Shown one piece after another: positions 1-9,190 of a stretch of 64,000 bases of DNA. Numbering within the stretch: the stretch's first letter is position 1; each line of letters begins with the position of its first letter. Under the pieces are notes generated by a model. That model had not been told where the DNA came from, ran no database searches, and saw nothing but the letters and a program-made list of their open reading frames with translations. The position numbers and the translations under genes were made by a program. The stretch is from Phytophthora quininea (lineage: Eukaryota > Oomycota > Peronosporomycetes > Peronosporales > Peronosporaceae), in contig JAAVTG010000665.1 of assembly GCA_011947345.1 (NCBI GenBank), positions 124,001 through 188,000 of the forward strand, in the 5' to 3' direction.

Positions 1-190
1 GTGCGCGCCGCTGCTGGATGGACTCGCGCGCGCAGGTGTTGGATGGATTCGCACGCGCTGCTGGTTGCTCTCGTGCGCGCTGCTGCTCGCGCTGGTGCTG
101 GATGGCCTCGTGCGCGCTGCTGGTTGGGTTCGTGCGCGCTGGTGTTGGGTTGACTGGCGCGCGCTGCTGCGCGTTAGTGCGCACTGTTGG
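1..190. repeat. GC-rich minisatellite, 22/25-bp units
   Basis: About eight imperfect units of 22 or 25 bp, each ending in a GCGCGC-like core followed by GCTGCTGG or GCTGGTG (for example gctgctggatggactcgcgc). The array begins at the left window edge and may continue beyond it. The 70-aa reading frame across it is low-complexity and is not taken as a gene. Confidence 0.7.
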
Positions 191-272
191 AAAGAATCGT
201 GCTGCTAGGCTCAAACTAAAGGTCAGTTGAACTGCTGTCATTTTGATGGTACTTTATGAACAGCAAATTGAT

Positions 273-2215
273 CTATTCTGCTGATAATGCAGGCCCATTT
301 TCTCGTGGCCTTCCTGCGCCTTGATCAGACGCGCCACCACGTTTCCGCTTGTTGCTCCCTCGATAGACTAGCGTATCCCGACCAGCAGCGTCAACACCTC
401 CAACTGTTCCAAGAGCGTAAAGCAAATGAACACAGGAAGCCATCTTCGACCACAGCCGACACGGACAGACGCGCGACTCGATGTCTACGGCCCAGCCGGT
501 TGCGGGCATCCCTAGCAGCTCCATTCGCGCGGTTTCGCTTCCAACCTTAGCGGAGACGGGCAGGTCTTCTCGAGAGCGGCGATCGTGTACGTTAAACACG
601 TGGATTGCTGGAGATGCTAGCACGTTAACGATGTGACTCGCAGCTTTCGAGTCCGAGCTGAGCAGGAACTCGACGGTGTTGCGTTCGGGCTTGTACTCCC
701 GCAGCACGCCAGCTCGAGCCATGGCATTAGCCCGCCTAACCATGCGGTCATCGACACTAGGCTCCAAAGCAAAGGCTCGAGCACGTACACTTTCACCGCG
801 ACACAGAACGAGGAGCTGATCAATGAGGGCCCCGACCTTCATCTTGCGCCTGAGCGTGACGTCCCGCTTAATTGTGGCGTTGTACGTCTCGCAAGGGTTA
901 TTAGTGGTGGCGTAGCCGGCCAGAGTGTGATAGCATTGCCATCGCCACACACGATCATTCAACCACACCGTTCTGAAGTAGGTAACGAACCGGCGTAGCT
1001 GCGTGTATCCTTCCCATTTTTGAAGAACTTCTTCCTTGCGCTCTTGAAACTCCGAGTCACATCTGGAGAAGTGCATTTCGTGAAGGTCACGCATTACCAT
1101 CGCTGCGATGCCGGTGTCGAAAGCCCGCGTCTTCTCGTAGATCTTCTTCGCCACATGGAAGTAGCACATCAGAAACTTATACGGGCTGCTATCTCCTCCA
1201 AAACTTTCACTAAGCGCATTCCATTGCGCGCTATCGGCATCTCCCATCGCGAAATGAACGCGAAGCGGCCTTCCAGTCACTTCAAAAACATCTTTGACAG
1301 CATTGACAGAACCTCAGCGTACTGAGGCTGCTGCTGCTGGGATACAATGAAAATTGCAAGAAGATGAAACTTGCGCGCACGATCCGACATCCCAATTACT
1401 ATAACCGGGTACCCAGTCTGAGTCAGCTTGTACGTGGCGTCCACGTGCAAGATGAAAGAAGCAGGATCGCGGTCAGCTTGACGGAGCAGCTTTTTCGTGG
1501 TGACTCCGACCACAAAAGGGTGAGCATCGCTCCCATTTCCAACAACCGGTCTGCCATCGCTATCCGTTCGCCACGTGAACGTGAATGCTGCATTGTCTTC
1601 TTCGCGCCCTGTGAAGCCCGCCTCGCGTAGCTTCAGGCGAATAGCGCCCATGCGGTCACTGCCACCCAGCGTTGTCGTAACATGGTGGTAAACAAAACGC
1701 TGGATAGCAGAGAGCGGTGGGGCTGTTTCCTCATTGAGGCAAAAGCGCCGGATTAGCGATCTCCAAATGCGAGCAGGGCGTAGACCCTGCGCGGCCCAGT
1801 CGCGGGCAAGTTCCTTCATGGAAGGCGTTAAACGAGGCCTGGCGAGCGGTCGCACGTGGGTGACGTGCGAGAAGAGCTCGTCCACGGCCACCACGTCGTG
1901 TTCCTGGCACGCACGGACGCGCCCACGCCACGGGCACGATGTCGCTGGTGCTGCCGCGGAGCACGCTTCGCACCTACAGCGTAGCAGCTGCGTCCTCATC
2001 GCGTGCGGAGCTGCATCAGCGCAGATATTGCACTGGCCAACGTCGCTCCATGCAATGGAGAATGCTTTGAACGTGTCCAGCAGCATGTCGGCGTCCGAGC
2101 GAGGCATGCTTGGGGTGAGGGTGGTCCAGGGGAGCGGTCGAGGCATTGAGGAGGAACTATGTGGCGAGGGAGGGGGTGCGAGTGTACGGTAAATTGCCGA
2201 GTGAGCCAGCAGCAA
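273..2215 (-). pseudogene. MULE (Mutator-like) transposase, frameshifted
   Basis: Two minus-strand frames (2215-1277 and 1280-273) join into one MULE-type transposase of about 645 aa. The first frame has a Cys/His-rich N-terminal part and ends just after HVDATYKL, which carries the first catalytic Asp. The second begins with FAMGDADSAQ (second Asp), then CYFH, then NNPCETYN (probable catalytic Glu), and ends with a SWIM zinc finger, CPC...CVHLL. All DDE and zinc residues are present. The break is a single-base shift at about 1277-1280, where the stop of one frame overlaps the next by 4 nt. This could be real decay or a missing G, as seen in many genes here. No long TIRs or target-site duplication were found around it. 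Confidence 0.85.
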
Positions 2216-2563
2216 TTCAGCAGAACAGCACTAGATGTAATTGGATAAAATAAGGTTTTGTGAGGAACATGATTGAATAAAAATACGTTGTCGTGAGACC
2301 AGGTTATTAGTGGTTGTGGTGCGATGTATGTAGTGGCGGTCTCTCTTTGTACGTGGGGCAAGCGCATTTTACTGTGCTGTTGAATGTGTATTGTGCCCGT
2401 TGTTTTTGTCGTGAAAAGGACACGTCGTCTTTCTTGGGGAGGGGAGGCTGTGGTGATTGATTGCGTGGCGCATTCTGTTGGCGTGGTGCCGACAAGACCA
2501 ACATAATCCGGCAGCGTGAGCATCAAATAGAAATTATCAACCAATCGCTACGCATCCCAAGTT

Positions 2564-3808
2564 TTGACCAATGACATCTCTAGAGAAAAGGCAAGGCATG
2601 TAAGCCAGCCATTCCGACGTATCGGGTCGGAAAGCTCGATCAAATATGCGTATCTTCTCTCAAAATGGCAGTCAAAAGCATATCACTCGCATATTTGCCG
2701 TCTATCCGACTACAGAGACATGGGTTTAAAGGAGTTGGCGCTCGGCAACACCAAGCCTGCGAAGGCAACAGCAGTGGCGACATTTATGAGATTTCTTAAG
2801 TTTGAGGGTGTGAGTGATGAGTATGTGCATGCGTATTGATCGTGATGAGAGTGGGAGATGTTTCGTGTCCGTCGTGGACAAGTTTGGAATGCATCTCGCT
2901 TTTAACGAGAGCAGGAAAGGCAAACCGCTGGCTCCAAACACCTCGATTCAGTACTATTGGCAGACAAAACTTTGGCTGCTCGATCAGTTTCCTCAGCATC
3001 GAGTCTCATTGGAAGCTCGCCTGCTCAAAATGGAGAAGACTCTCGACAGTTTTTGCCTGCAGCGCAACGATGGCGGCTTTACCAGTAAGGCGCCACCATG
3101 TACAAAGGTTGATTTAAAACGAATGGTTGTATATTTGTATGTTAATGCGAGCTGCTCTACCGATTACGAGGATGTCGCGCTGTTGTGTCTCCTGTGGCAC
3201 TTGTTCGAGAGAGCCATGGATCTTGCGCTCCTCCGGAAGACTAACATGTCCATAGATGCCGACAACGTTCTCATCGTGCGCTTCATCCGGACGAAGATAT
3301 CCGAGGAGCAAGGTTTGTCCCTCTTCCCCGGGACACAGTTCGAGACCATCCCGCTGCTAGCAATGATGCTGGCTCTGGCCATGCAGTCGGCACCGTCGCC
3401 CGACGTCATCAACAACCTGCCCGAGGCGCCCGCCCAAGGTGCCATCTCGCCCACTCCGGAAGTGTCGTTGTTAGAGGTCTTTGACCACCCTGTTGAGTCT
3501 GCTGGGCTCAGGCGACCGACAACAGCAGGAGCAGTGACGATCTCAACCATCTACTCCCACATGAACCGCGTGCTGGACCGGATCTCTGCAGCTGCTGGAG
3601 TCACTACCGCGCTGACGTCGCACTCCTTCCAGCGTGGCGGTGCTCAGCACATCAACGGGAGCGATGAGCTCACAACCCGGTGGGTTTTCGACCGAGGTGC
3701 TTGAAACATGAGCTCAACAAAAAGGAATTTAACTACGTTTTCAACACCAGCAAAGAAGGTCATAAGGTTAGCAAGATGTGGCAGAGCGGGATCAGCGAAA
3801 TCTCGTGA
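2564..3808 (+). pseudogene. Crypton-type tyrosine recombinase, N-terminal and core part
   Basis: Frames 2564-2839 and 2814-3704 join through a 1-nt shift near 2830. The core has the tyrosine-recombinase box region TSHSFQRGGAQHING, matching the HSxxRGGA pattern of Crypton recombinases. The position expected to be the catalytic Arg (HxxR) is Gln here (codon 3630-3632), followed by a non-aligned Arg. After WVFDRGA a TGA replaces an expected Trp at 3702-3704, and a further frameshift leads into NKKEFNYVFNTSKEGHKV, which should contain the nucleophilic Tyr. The element is therefore dead through at least three lesions. The C-terminal part of the same protein resumes at about 4806, beyond an inserted repeat. 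Family assignment is from remembered oomycete Crypton proteins, not a search. Confidence 0.75.
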
Positions 3809-3835
3809 CGCGATCCAAACGCTTACGCACAGGTG

Positions 3836-4740
3836 CCCAGACAGCCGACTAACGGAGGGGATACTCCGATATCTGTGGGGATGCTGAATGCTTCTCACCT
3901 TGTGTACCCGTCGGTGGGCGGGTTGCTCTCCTTCAGTGACGGGTAGAGAGATGTGCTGTGGTGAAAACCTTGAGCCGTCTTGGGGAGACGCAGGACCTTG
4001 GCAGTTACTCGGGAATTCTTCACGCAGCGCCGGGTTAGGGATGTCGACTTCGATCGAGGCACTCGAGATTGGGTCGACGGGCCAGAAGTGCTCTGGGGCC
4101 CTTGGGTTGCCTTGTAGGGTGTGTGTTCCTTTCCTTTTCTTGTGCTTGCCGCTCTATAGCGGGATCTTTGAGGGTGTTGGAGCTAACGAAGACCTTGGCC
4201 AAGCTATACAGGGATCTTCACCGTGTAACCTTGCTTGTACGACTTGCGCTGGGCGGGCCAATGTACTTCCGTCCCAGATATGAAGACCGCTTGCGTCCAA
4301 GAAGGCGAATTTAACTCTGTTTGTGTTCATTCTATCCCAAAACTTGCTTCCTATGGCTCTCCTTTCTCTACCTTGTGTTTCAGCTATCCTCCTGGCTTCA
4401 TGTAGCCCACACTGGCTTCCTAGCCCCAGATCAAATCGGACCCTGATAGATCCAGCCATACTGACTGAGATCCTGCGAGATCATAATGTATCCACCCAGA
4501 TCCAGCGAGGTCTTTGCGTATCCATCGTGATCCAGCGAGGTCTTGCCGCTACTTGACATCCTGGGCGAGATTATTGCTAGCGGAACTTGCCTCGTACATT
4601 GGTCGATATAGTATAAACTGAATCTTGACGGATCTCAGTCTAGATCAATCTGAATGTACCCAAATTAGATTCGACCTCGAAGATCTCAATCATCATCAAT
4701 CCCACGGCCACCGTTTTCCGAAAATCTGACAGGCGCTACG
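3836..4740. repeat. Dispersed repeat inserted in the Crypton; diverged copy at 26.68-27.27 kb
   Basis: The segment starting cgactaacggaggggatact recurs at 26,697 with few changes over about 120 bp. Weaker similarity continues (ccaatgtac..., and an end resembling ggcgaatttaactctg). It separates the two halves of the Crypton reading frame, so it was probably inserted. No coding potential was recognised, and the exact borders are not defined. It may be an LTR or a non-autonomous element. Confidence 0.55.
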
Positions 4741-4805
4741 CCAGAAAGATACTCAGTTGACACGAGGCGAAGGCATCTGTGGCGCTGCATACTTGGCAGT
4801 ATTTG

Positions 4806-5715
4806 ACTCGCAAACGAGGGCCACGATCTCCAGATTCCAGCACCTCCTATTCACCACCTGCCCCAACCTCTAAGCCACCCGCAACAACATTAATGAAGCT
4901 GTTCTCGACGTGCACATCGTAAGTTTGATCCACCACTACCCGTTGTTGAAGATCTTGAACGCAGAAGCCCCTGCTGGCATGCACATCAATGCCTACGTTG
5001 CGGAGGCAGGATGCTCGTTCGATGAATTACTGGCGTGGTCAGCGCACCTTGCTAGTCCAGATCCATCCTGCGATGATAACACACCTTCACCTACAAAGCC
5101 CACACCCAGCAACCGACGAAACCAAACGCAGAACAGAAGATCATCAATCACCAGGCTGCTGTAATTAAACACTTTATAGAGCACGTCCGGCATCAAGATA
5201 CTCGTGTGGAGGCGCTTGAGGCTAAGCTGCAAGGTTCTATACGCAAACGAGACAAGCTGGCAACTAGCGCACCCGATATTAGTCAGATCACGAAAAAGCA
5301 GCGCAGGTCAGCAGTAACTCACCTTCTCGCGACTTAGTACGCTTGATACGATCAAAAACCACCGATGTGGCGGGCACCGATCACAAAGCAGCAACGATCC
5401 GAAGCCAAGCAGGTTGTTGCCTACATGAAGCTGTTCTTGGATGACGGCTTTATCCTCGACACGACGGCATCAAACTTCTGCGACCAGGTGCTATCCGTAA
5501 AAATCCGCGCGGAGAAGTCCGTCGCTCCCTTTCTCGACAAACTTGGTTTCAGCTCGCGCGGCTCCGGTGGCGTTCGTAAGCACCTCCGTTCTCTTCCCTG
5601 CTCTAGCACGTTGAACACCAAGATTGAGCGCCACCAACAGCTTATGCAAACCCTGGCTATCCAAGACCCTGCCCCCGGATATACACAGAACATTCTGGAA
5701 CAGGATAGCCGCTGA
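4806..5715 (+). pseudogene. Crypton protein, C-terminal part
   Basis: Starting near FDSQTRATISRFQHLLF, the frame continues through a stop at about 4872, then LLKILNAEAPAGMHINAYV and SFDELLAWSAHLA. A 1-nt shift near 5130 leads to HQAAVIKHFIEHVRHQD. After stops near 5336 the ORF 5365-5715 runs to its end with DPAPGYTQNILE. From memory, proteins with this order (a basic stretch, a coiled-coil-like segment and a DPAP-YTQ end) follow the recombinase domain in oomycete Cryptons. Position and orientation agree with the recombinase upstream. It contains at least two stops and one frameshift. No function is assigned to this C-terminal region. Confidence 0.6.
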
Positions 5716-5847
5716 ACACACCCAAATACACGTTAGTCTCCAGGTCAGCTATACCACCGAACACGCTGATGTCCATACGCACGCGTTGCCACGCTCTTGA
5801 CTCCCTCGTTCTTGCTTGTCCTGCTTCTTTCACACAAACATAGGAGA

Positions 5848-5914
5848 TACCTCAGGTGGGTTTTGAACCCAACGATCTTCCTTTCCGGATACTCTACCAC
5901 TGAGCTACTGAGCT
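5848..5914 (-). pseudogene. tRNA-like sequence (tRNA pseudogene or SINE head)
   Basis: Read on the minus strand it has a 7-bp acceptor stem with one mismatch (agctcag / ctgaggt), a D arm with the A-box gctcagtggtagag, and a T arm with gggttcaaaaccc. The stretch between the D and T arms is too short for an anticodon arm plus variable loop, and no good 5-bp anticodon stem forms. It is therefore a defective tRNA or a tRNA-derived repeat head. No CCA is visible. Confidence 0.45.
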
Positions 5915-6290
5915 TCTTCAAGGGCCAACAGAATGCTTTAAAGTATACCGAAGCGTGGATTTATGTATTTGTTTTAGGTTCGTGCAATGCTTCGCAATGT
6001 GTTAGTGCAATACTTTACCTATATCTCAGTCCCTATGTCGCAGGAACTTTTGTTTGACTTCAACATATAGATTGTAAGAGGCCCCTATGTGAATAATACA
6101 TTCCTAGTATTTTACAATGTCTGGACTCTGAGCTTGCACTCCGCGCTGCAGTTTTCATCTGCTGCAACCAGGTTTGGTACCCGTGTAAGTAAAGTCGTAA
6201 CCTAATCGGATGGAATAGGTCATGTGGTGCCCGTAAGCAATCTTTCAGACGGTCCAGCCGGGCCGTTGTTTACGCACTGCACTTTTGACC

Positions 6291-6318
6291 CTTCACTTCT
6301 CGACGACCGGTCATTTGC
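6291..6318 (+). promoter_or_regulatory. Candidate initiator elements of the PX-RING gene
   Basis: Two matches to the oomycete initiator (TCAYTYY) lie 40-65 bp before the ATG: ccttcacttct and ggtcatttgc. Oomycete leaders are usually this short, which supports the ATG at 6354 over the upstream in-frame TTG at 6285. Confidence 0.4.
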
Positions 6319-6353
6319 TACCTGCCAGACGCGCGTTAATCCTCTCGCGCCTC

Positions 6354-7190
6354 ATGTCCTCCTCGCTGGGCGCCCGCGTCTACCTGCCGCTGTCGGTGGC
6401 GTGGCTAGAGCAGCTCTCGTTCGGCTTTTCAGCGCGCAAACACAAGCGCAGCGTGCAGTACGTTCTCTCGGCCGAGCACTTGCCGTCGGGCCGCCGCTGG
6501 GCCGTGCCCTACGCCTTCGACGACTGTCGCGTCTTCCAGAGGCGTCTGGCCCGTGCGTTGTGCGTGGGCCACCGCTGCGAGGCGCCGTGCCCGTGGCTCT
6601 TCAGCTTCGTAAGCAGCTACTTCCCCAAGCCCAGACTGTTCCGCTCCGCCACGTCCGATCAGCTCGTGCGCCAACGCTGCGAAGCGCTCGGCGCCTACGT
6701 CAAGACGCTCCAGAGCGTATTGCTCAGTCGTGCTAGTCACTCGTGCAGCGTGCTGCTAGAGCCCGTGGCCGACGCGCTGCTCGAGTTCATATGTGGAGGC
6801 AACTCGGAGCAGTTTCCCATTCGGCAGTGGGCCTTTGCTGGTCAGCAGCACCGCGCCAGGGGCTCCGTGCACTCGCTCACCACCACTTCGGACGAGAACG
6901 ACGACCCGATGCAGCGGAGCTTCCGATCCAACTGCAGCTTTACCGATTGTGCCTCGTTCCTGGAGACTACAGCGTCGACGACGACGATAACGTCCGACAC
7001 CGAATCTCCGAATGACGAGAGCAAGCTGTGCGAGCTGTGCAGCGAGGCCATGACGGCCGTAGACAAACACTGGTACTACACCACACGGTTGCGCTGCGGC
7101 CATCGCTTCCACGACGAGTGTCTGGTCGAGCACCTCAACATCGACATGAGCTGCCCGACTTGCGCCAAACCAGTGACGAACGACGCGTAG
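6354..7190 (+). CDS. PX-domain protein with C-terminal RING-H2 finger
   Basis: Intact 278-aa ORF from the ATG at 6354. Residues about 10-125 look like a phox-homology (PX) domain: a QYVLSAEHLPSGRRWAV strand region, the FDDCRVFQRRLARAL helix, a proline-containing stretch (CPWLFSFVSSYFP) and QRCEALGAYVKTLQSVL. PX domains usually bind phosphoinositides on endosomal membranes. A Ser/Thr-rich linker follows. The C-terminus is a RING-H2-like finger, CELC...RCGHRFHDECLVEHL...CPTC, typical of E3 ubiquitin ligases. A membrane-associated ubiquitin ligase is inferred. Two close relatives lie in the inverted duplication at 45.8-46.7 and 55.3-56.2 kb. This copy needs no frame correction. Confidence 0.75.
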   Translation: MSSSLGARVYLPLSVAWLEQLSFGFSARKHKRSVQYVLSAEHLPSGRRWAVPYAFDDCRVFQRRLARALCVGHRCEAPCPWLFSFVSSYFPKPRLFRSATSDQLVRQRCEALGAYVKTLQSVLLSRASHSCSVLLEPVADALLEFICGGNSEQFPIRQWAFAGQQHRARGSVHSLTTTSDENDDPMQRSFRSNCSFTDCASFLETTASTTTITSDTESPNDESKLCELCSEAMTAVDKHWYYTTRLRCGHRFHDECLVEHLNIDMSCPTCAKPVTNDA

Positions 7191-8060
7191 CCGCTGCGGG
7201 TGTAGTAAACGTGTAGTCTACCGATATGAGCCCTACTGGACTAGTGTCAGCTCTGTATTTATGTCCTTAAAAGCTCCCAACATGGAGCAATGTGAATACA
7301 TCGTTTACGACGATTTCGCGGTTAAATAATTCTACAACCAGAAATCATGTTCGAGAATTGAGTACGAGCAGCTAACACGATAACCAAAGGGCTGAAGCGA
7401 CAAGAAGAGCGCTTAAATTTTCGTGGTCCGTTCAACATCGTACGACATCAACGCTTGCTCGCAGAAACCCGAGCCCAGGGTCCGCAAATTTGCGAGACGT
7501 CGGCTCCCTCTACGCGTTCAGGACAAGCACGAACTTAGCGTGTCTGGAATATAAACTTCTGTTGGCTGCAGAAATCGGCGATCGTAGGCGTTGTCTTTGA
7601 ATACCGTAGACGGACGTTTAGCATTAGTGAGGATCGCAGAAGTCCCCAGGTGTCGTCTTCTGATGGCGGGGCGATAGTGCACGGGATGCAAGCGGGCACG
7701 AATAAATTGTTAGCGCTTCTTTTCGCCGCGAAATTGAGTGGGCTCGATTTTCGAGTCGTAGAGTTGGGCAGTCGTGGTTAGCACGAGAGAAATGAGCTTT
7801 TGGGTGAGCTTTGGCAAAGGAAAGCAATGGTAGGCTGGTAATGCTTGTGGAAAACAGGATGATTGTGCTGCGAAGTAAACTGGAGGTCTTCGAGTTTCTT
7901 ACGGCGCATGTAGTTTTGTCCGGTCTTTCCAAACGAGCGCAAGCTCTACAGTTAAAACATTTGAGGCAACAACATCACCAAGACCGATATCATTCATTGC
8001 TGAGCAGAGCCATCGTTAAGCAGGCAGAGTGTGTGTACAACTTACCATCACCCCAGCACG
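7191..8060. other. Intergenic, no gene recognised
   Basis: Only short overlapping frames on both strands. No domain, tRNA or terminal repeat was seen between the PX-RING gene and the GST promoter. Confidence 0.6.
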
Positions 8061-8111
8061 ACGATTGGCTAATCCGCCAAAAATGGCAACGTAATCCGAT
8101 CACTTTGCAAA
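8061..8111 (+). promoter_or_regulatory. GST core promoter: inverted CCAAT and Inr/FPR-like element
   Basis: An inverted CCAAT box (gattggc) is followed by tcactttgcaaaat at about 8100, close to the oomycete Inr-FPR consensus TCATTYYNCAWTTT. It ends almost on the first ATG (8112). Initiation here would leave about a 10-nt leader before that ATG, so many ribosomes could start at the second in-frame ATG (8178). Confidence 0.35.
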
Positions 8112-9190
8112 ATGCTGGCCAGGCAGCTCATTTCCCGATTCGCTTCGCCGCGTGCAGTGCTCTCCAAGACGTTCACGATGGCCGCTCAACCTGCCCCCTA
8201 CGACTTCAAGATCGAGCCCAACGCGGACGCTCAGTTCCCGGCCGAAAAGGGCCGCTACCACCTCTACGTGACCTACTCGTGCCCCTTTGCCTGCCGCGCG
8301 CTGTCGGCTCGCAACCTGCTGGGCCTCGAGGCCGCTATCGGCCTGTCGGTGGCGCACCCGATCTTCCAGAAGACCAAACCCAACGACGAGAGTGATGATC
8401 ACCTGGGCTGGGTCTTCGTGGACCCGGAGCAGTCCCCACGATGGTCGGCGCCAACGGCAAGACGTATCCGACCAAGGACTGCACGGCCGACTCGGTCAAC
8501 CACGTGACGTTCGTACGCGACCTGTACGAGAAGGTGGACCCTGCCCCCGCAAGTTCTCGGTGCCTGTGCTCTGGGACAAGAAGACGCAGACGATCGTGTC
8601 GGAGGAGTCTGCGGGCATACTCCGCACACTGGACTCGGGCTTCCGAGAGCTGGTGCCGACCAACGTGCACTTGTACCCGGAGGAGCTTCGCAGTCAGATC
8701 GACGCTGCCAATGACGGCATTGTGACGGAGATCAGCATGGGCTACTTCAAGAAGCTTTTCGCCAAGACGCCGCAGGAAGGGGAACCGTTCTTTGCTGCTG
8801 CATTCGCGGGCATTGCCAAACTGGACCAGCTGCTGGCCACCAAGAGATACCTGGTGGGCAGCGGCGTCACGGAGGCGGATGTGCGTCTCTTCCACACGCT
8901 CATCCGCCTGGACGTGCACCAGACCAAGGCCGACAAGCACCACTTGACTGAGTACCCGAACGTCGTTGGAGTAAGTTGCAGACGAAGTGATGGGTGTTTG
9001 GATGCATGCGCTAACATTGTTGTTGCTTTGTGGTTTGTAGTACCTCCGTGATCTGTACCAGATTCCTGGTTTGAAGCGCTCGGTAAACTGGGACCACTTG
9101 AAGATCGGCGCTGAGAACCGCCTGCCGGATGTGATTGTCGAGGGTCCATTTGTGGACTATGACGCGGCTCACGGACGTGCGAACTTGTAG
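8112..9190 (+). CDS. ECM4/YqjG-type glutathione transferase (glutathionyl-hydroquinone reductase family)
   Basis: Two exons, 8112-8970 and 9041-9190, around a 70-bp GTAAGT...TAG intron with a ctaac branch-like site. The thioredoxin-fold half carries SCPFACRA, the family's catalytic-Cys CPxxxR motif. The C-terminal half carries GSGVTEADVRLFHTLIRLD and YPNVVGYLRDLYQIPGL, typical of Omega/Xi-class GSTs that reduce glutathionyl-hydroquinones. Two 1-nt losses break the frame, both in C runs (8434-8437 and 8544-8548). Restoring one C in each gives an exact 336-aa frame, the usual family length. The first 22 residues are Arg/Ser-rich like a mitochondrial presequence, and a second ATG at 8178 would give a cytosolic form. 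The frameshifts look like sequence errors, but a young pseudogene is not excluded. Confidence 0.85.

Noticed and set aside
273..2215. Intact MULE with programmed frameshift
   Set aside because: No slippery heptamer is apparent at the 4-nt overlap, and one-base losses are common in this sequence, so a simple frameshift or error is more likely.
6285..6353. Extended N-terminus of the PX-RING protein
   Set aside because: It begins with TTG, not ATG, and overlaps the initiator elements.
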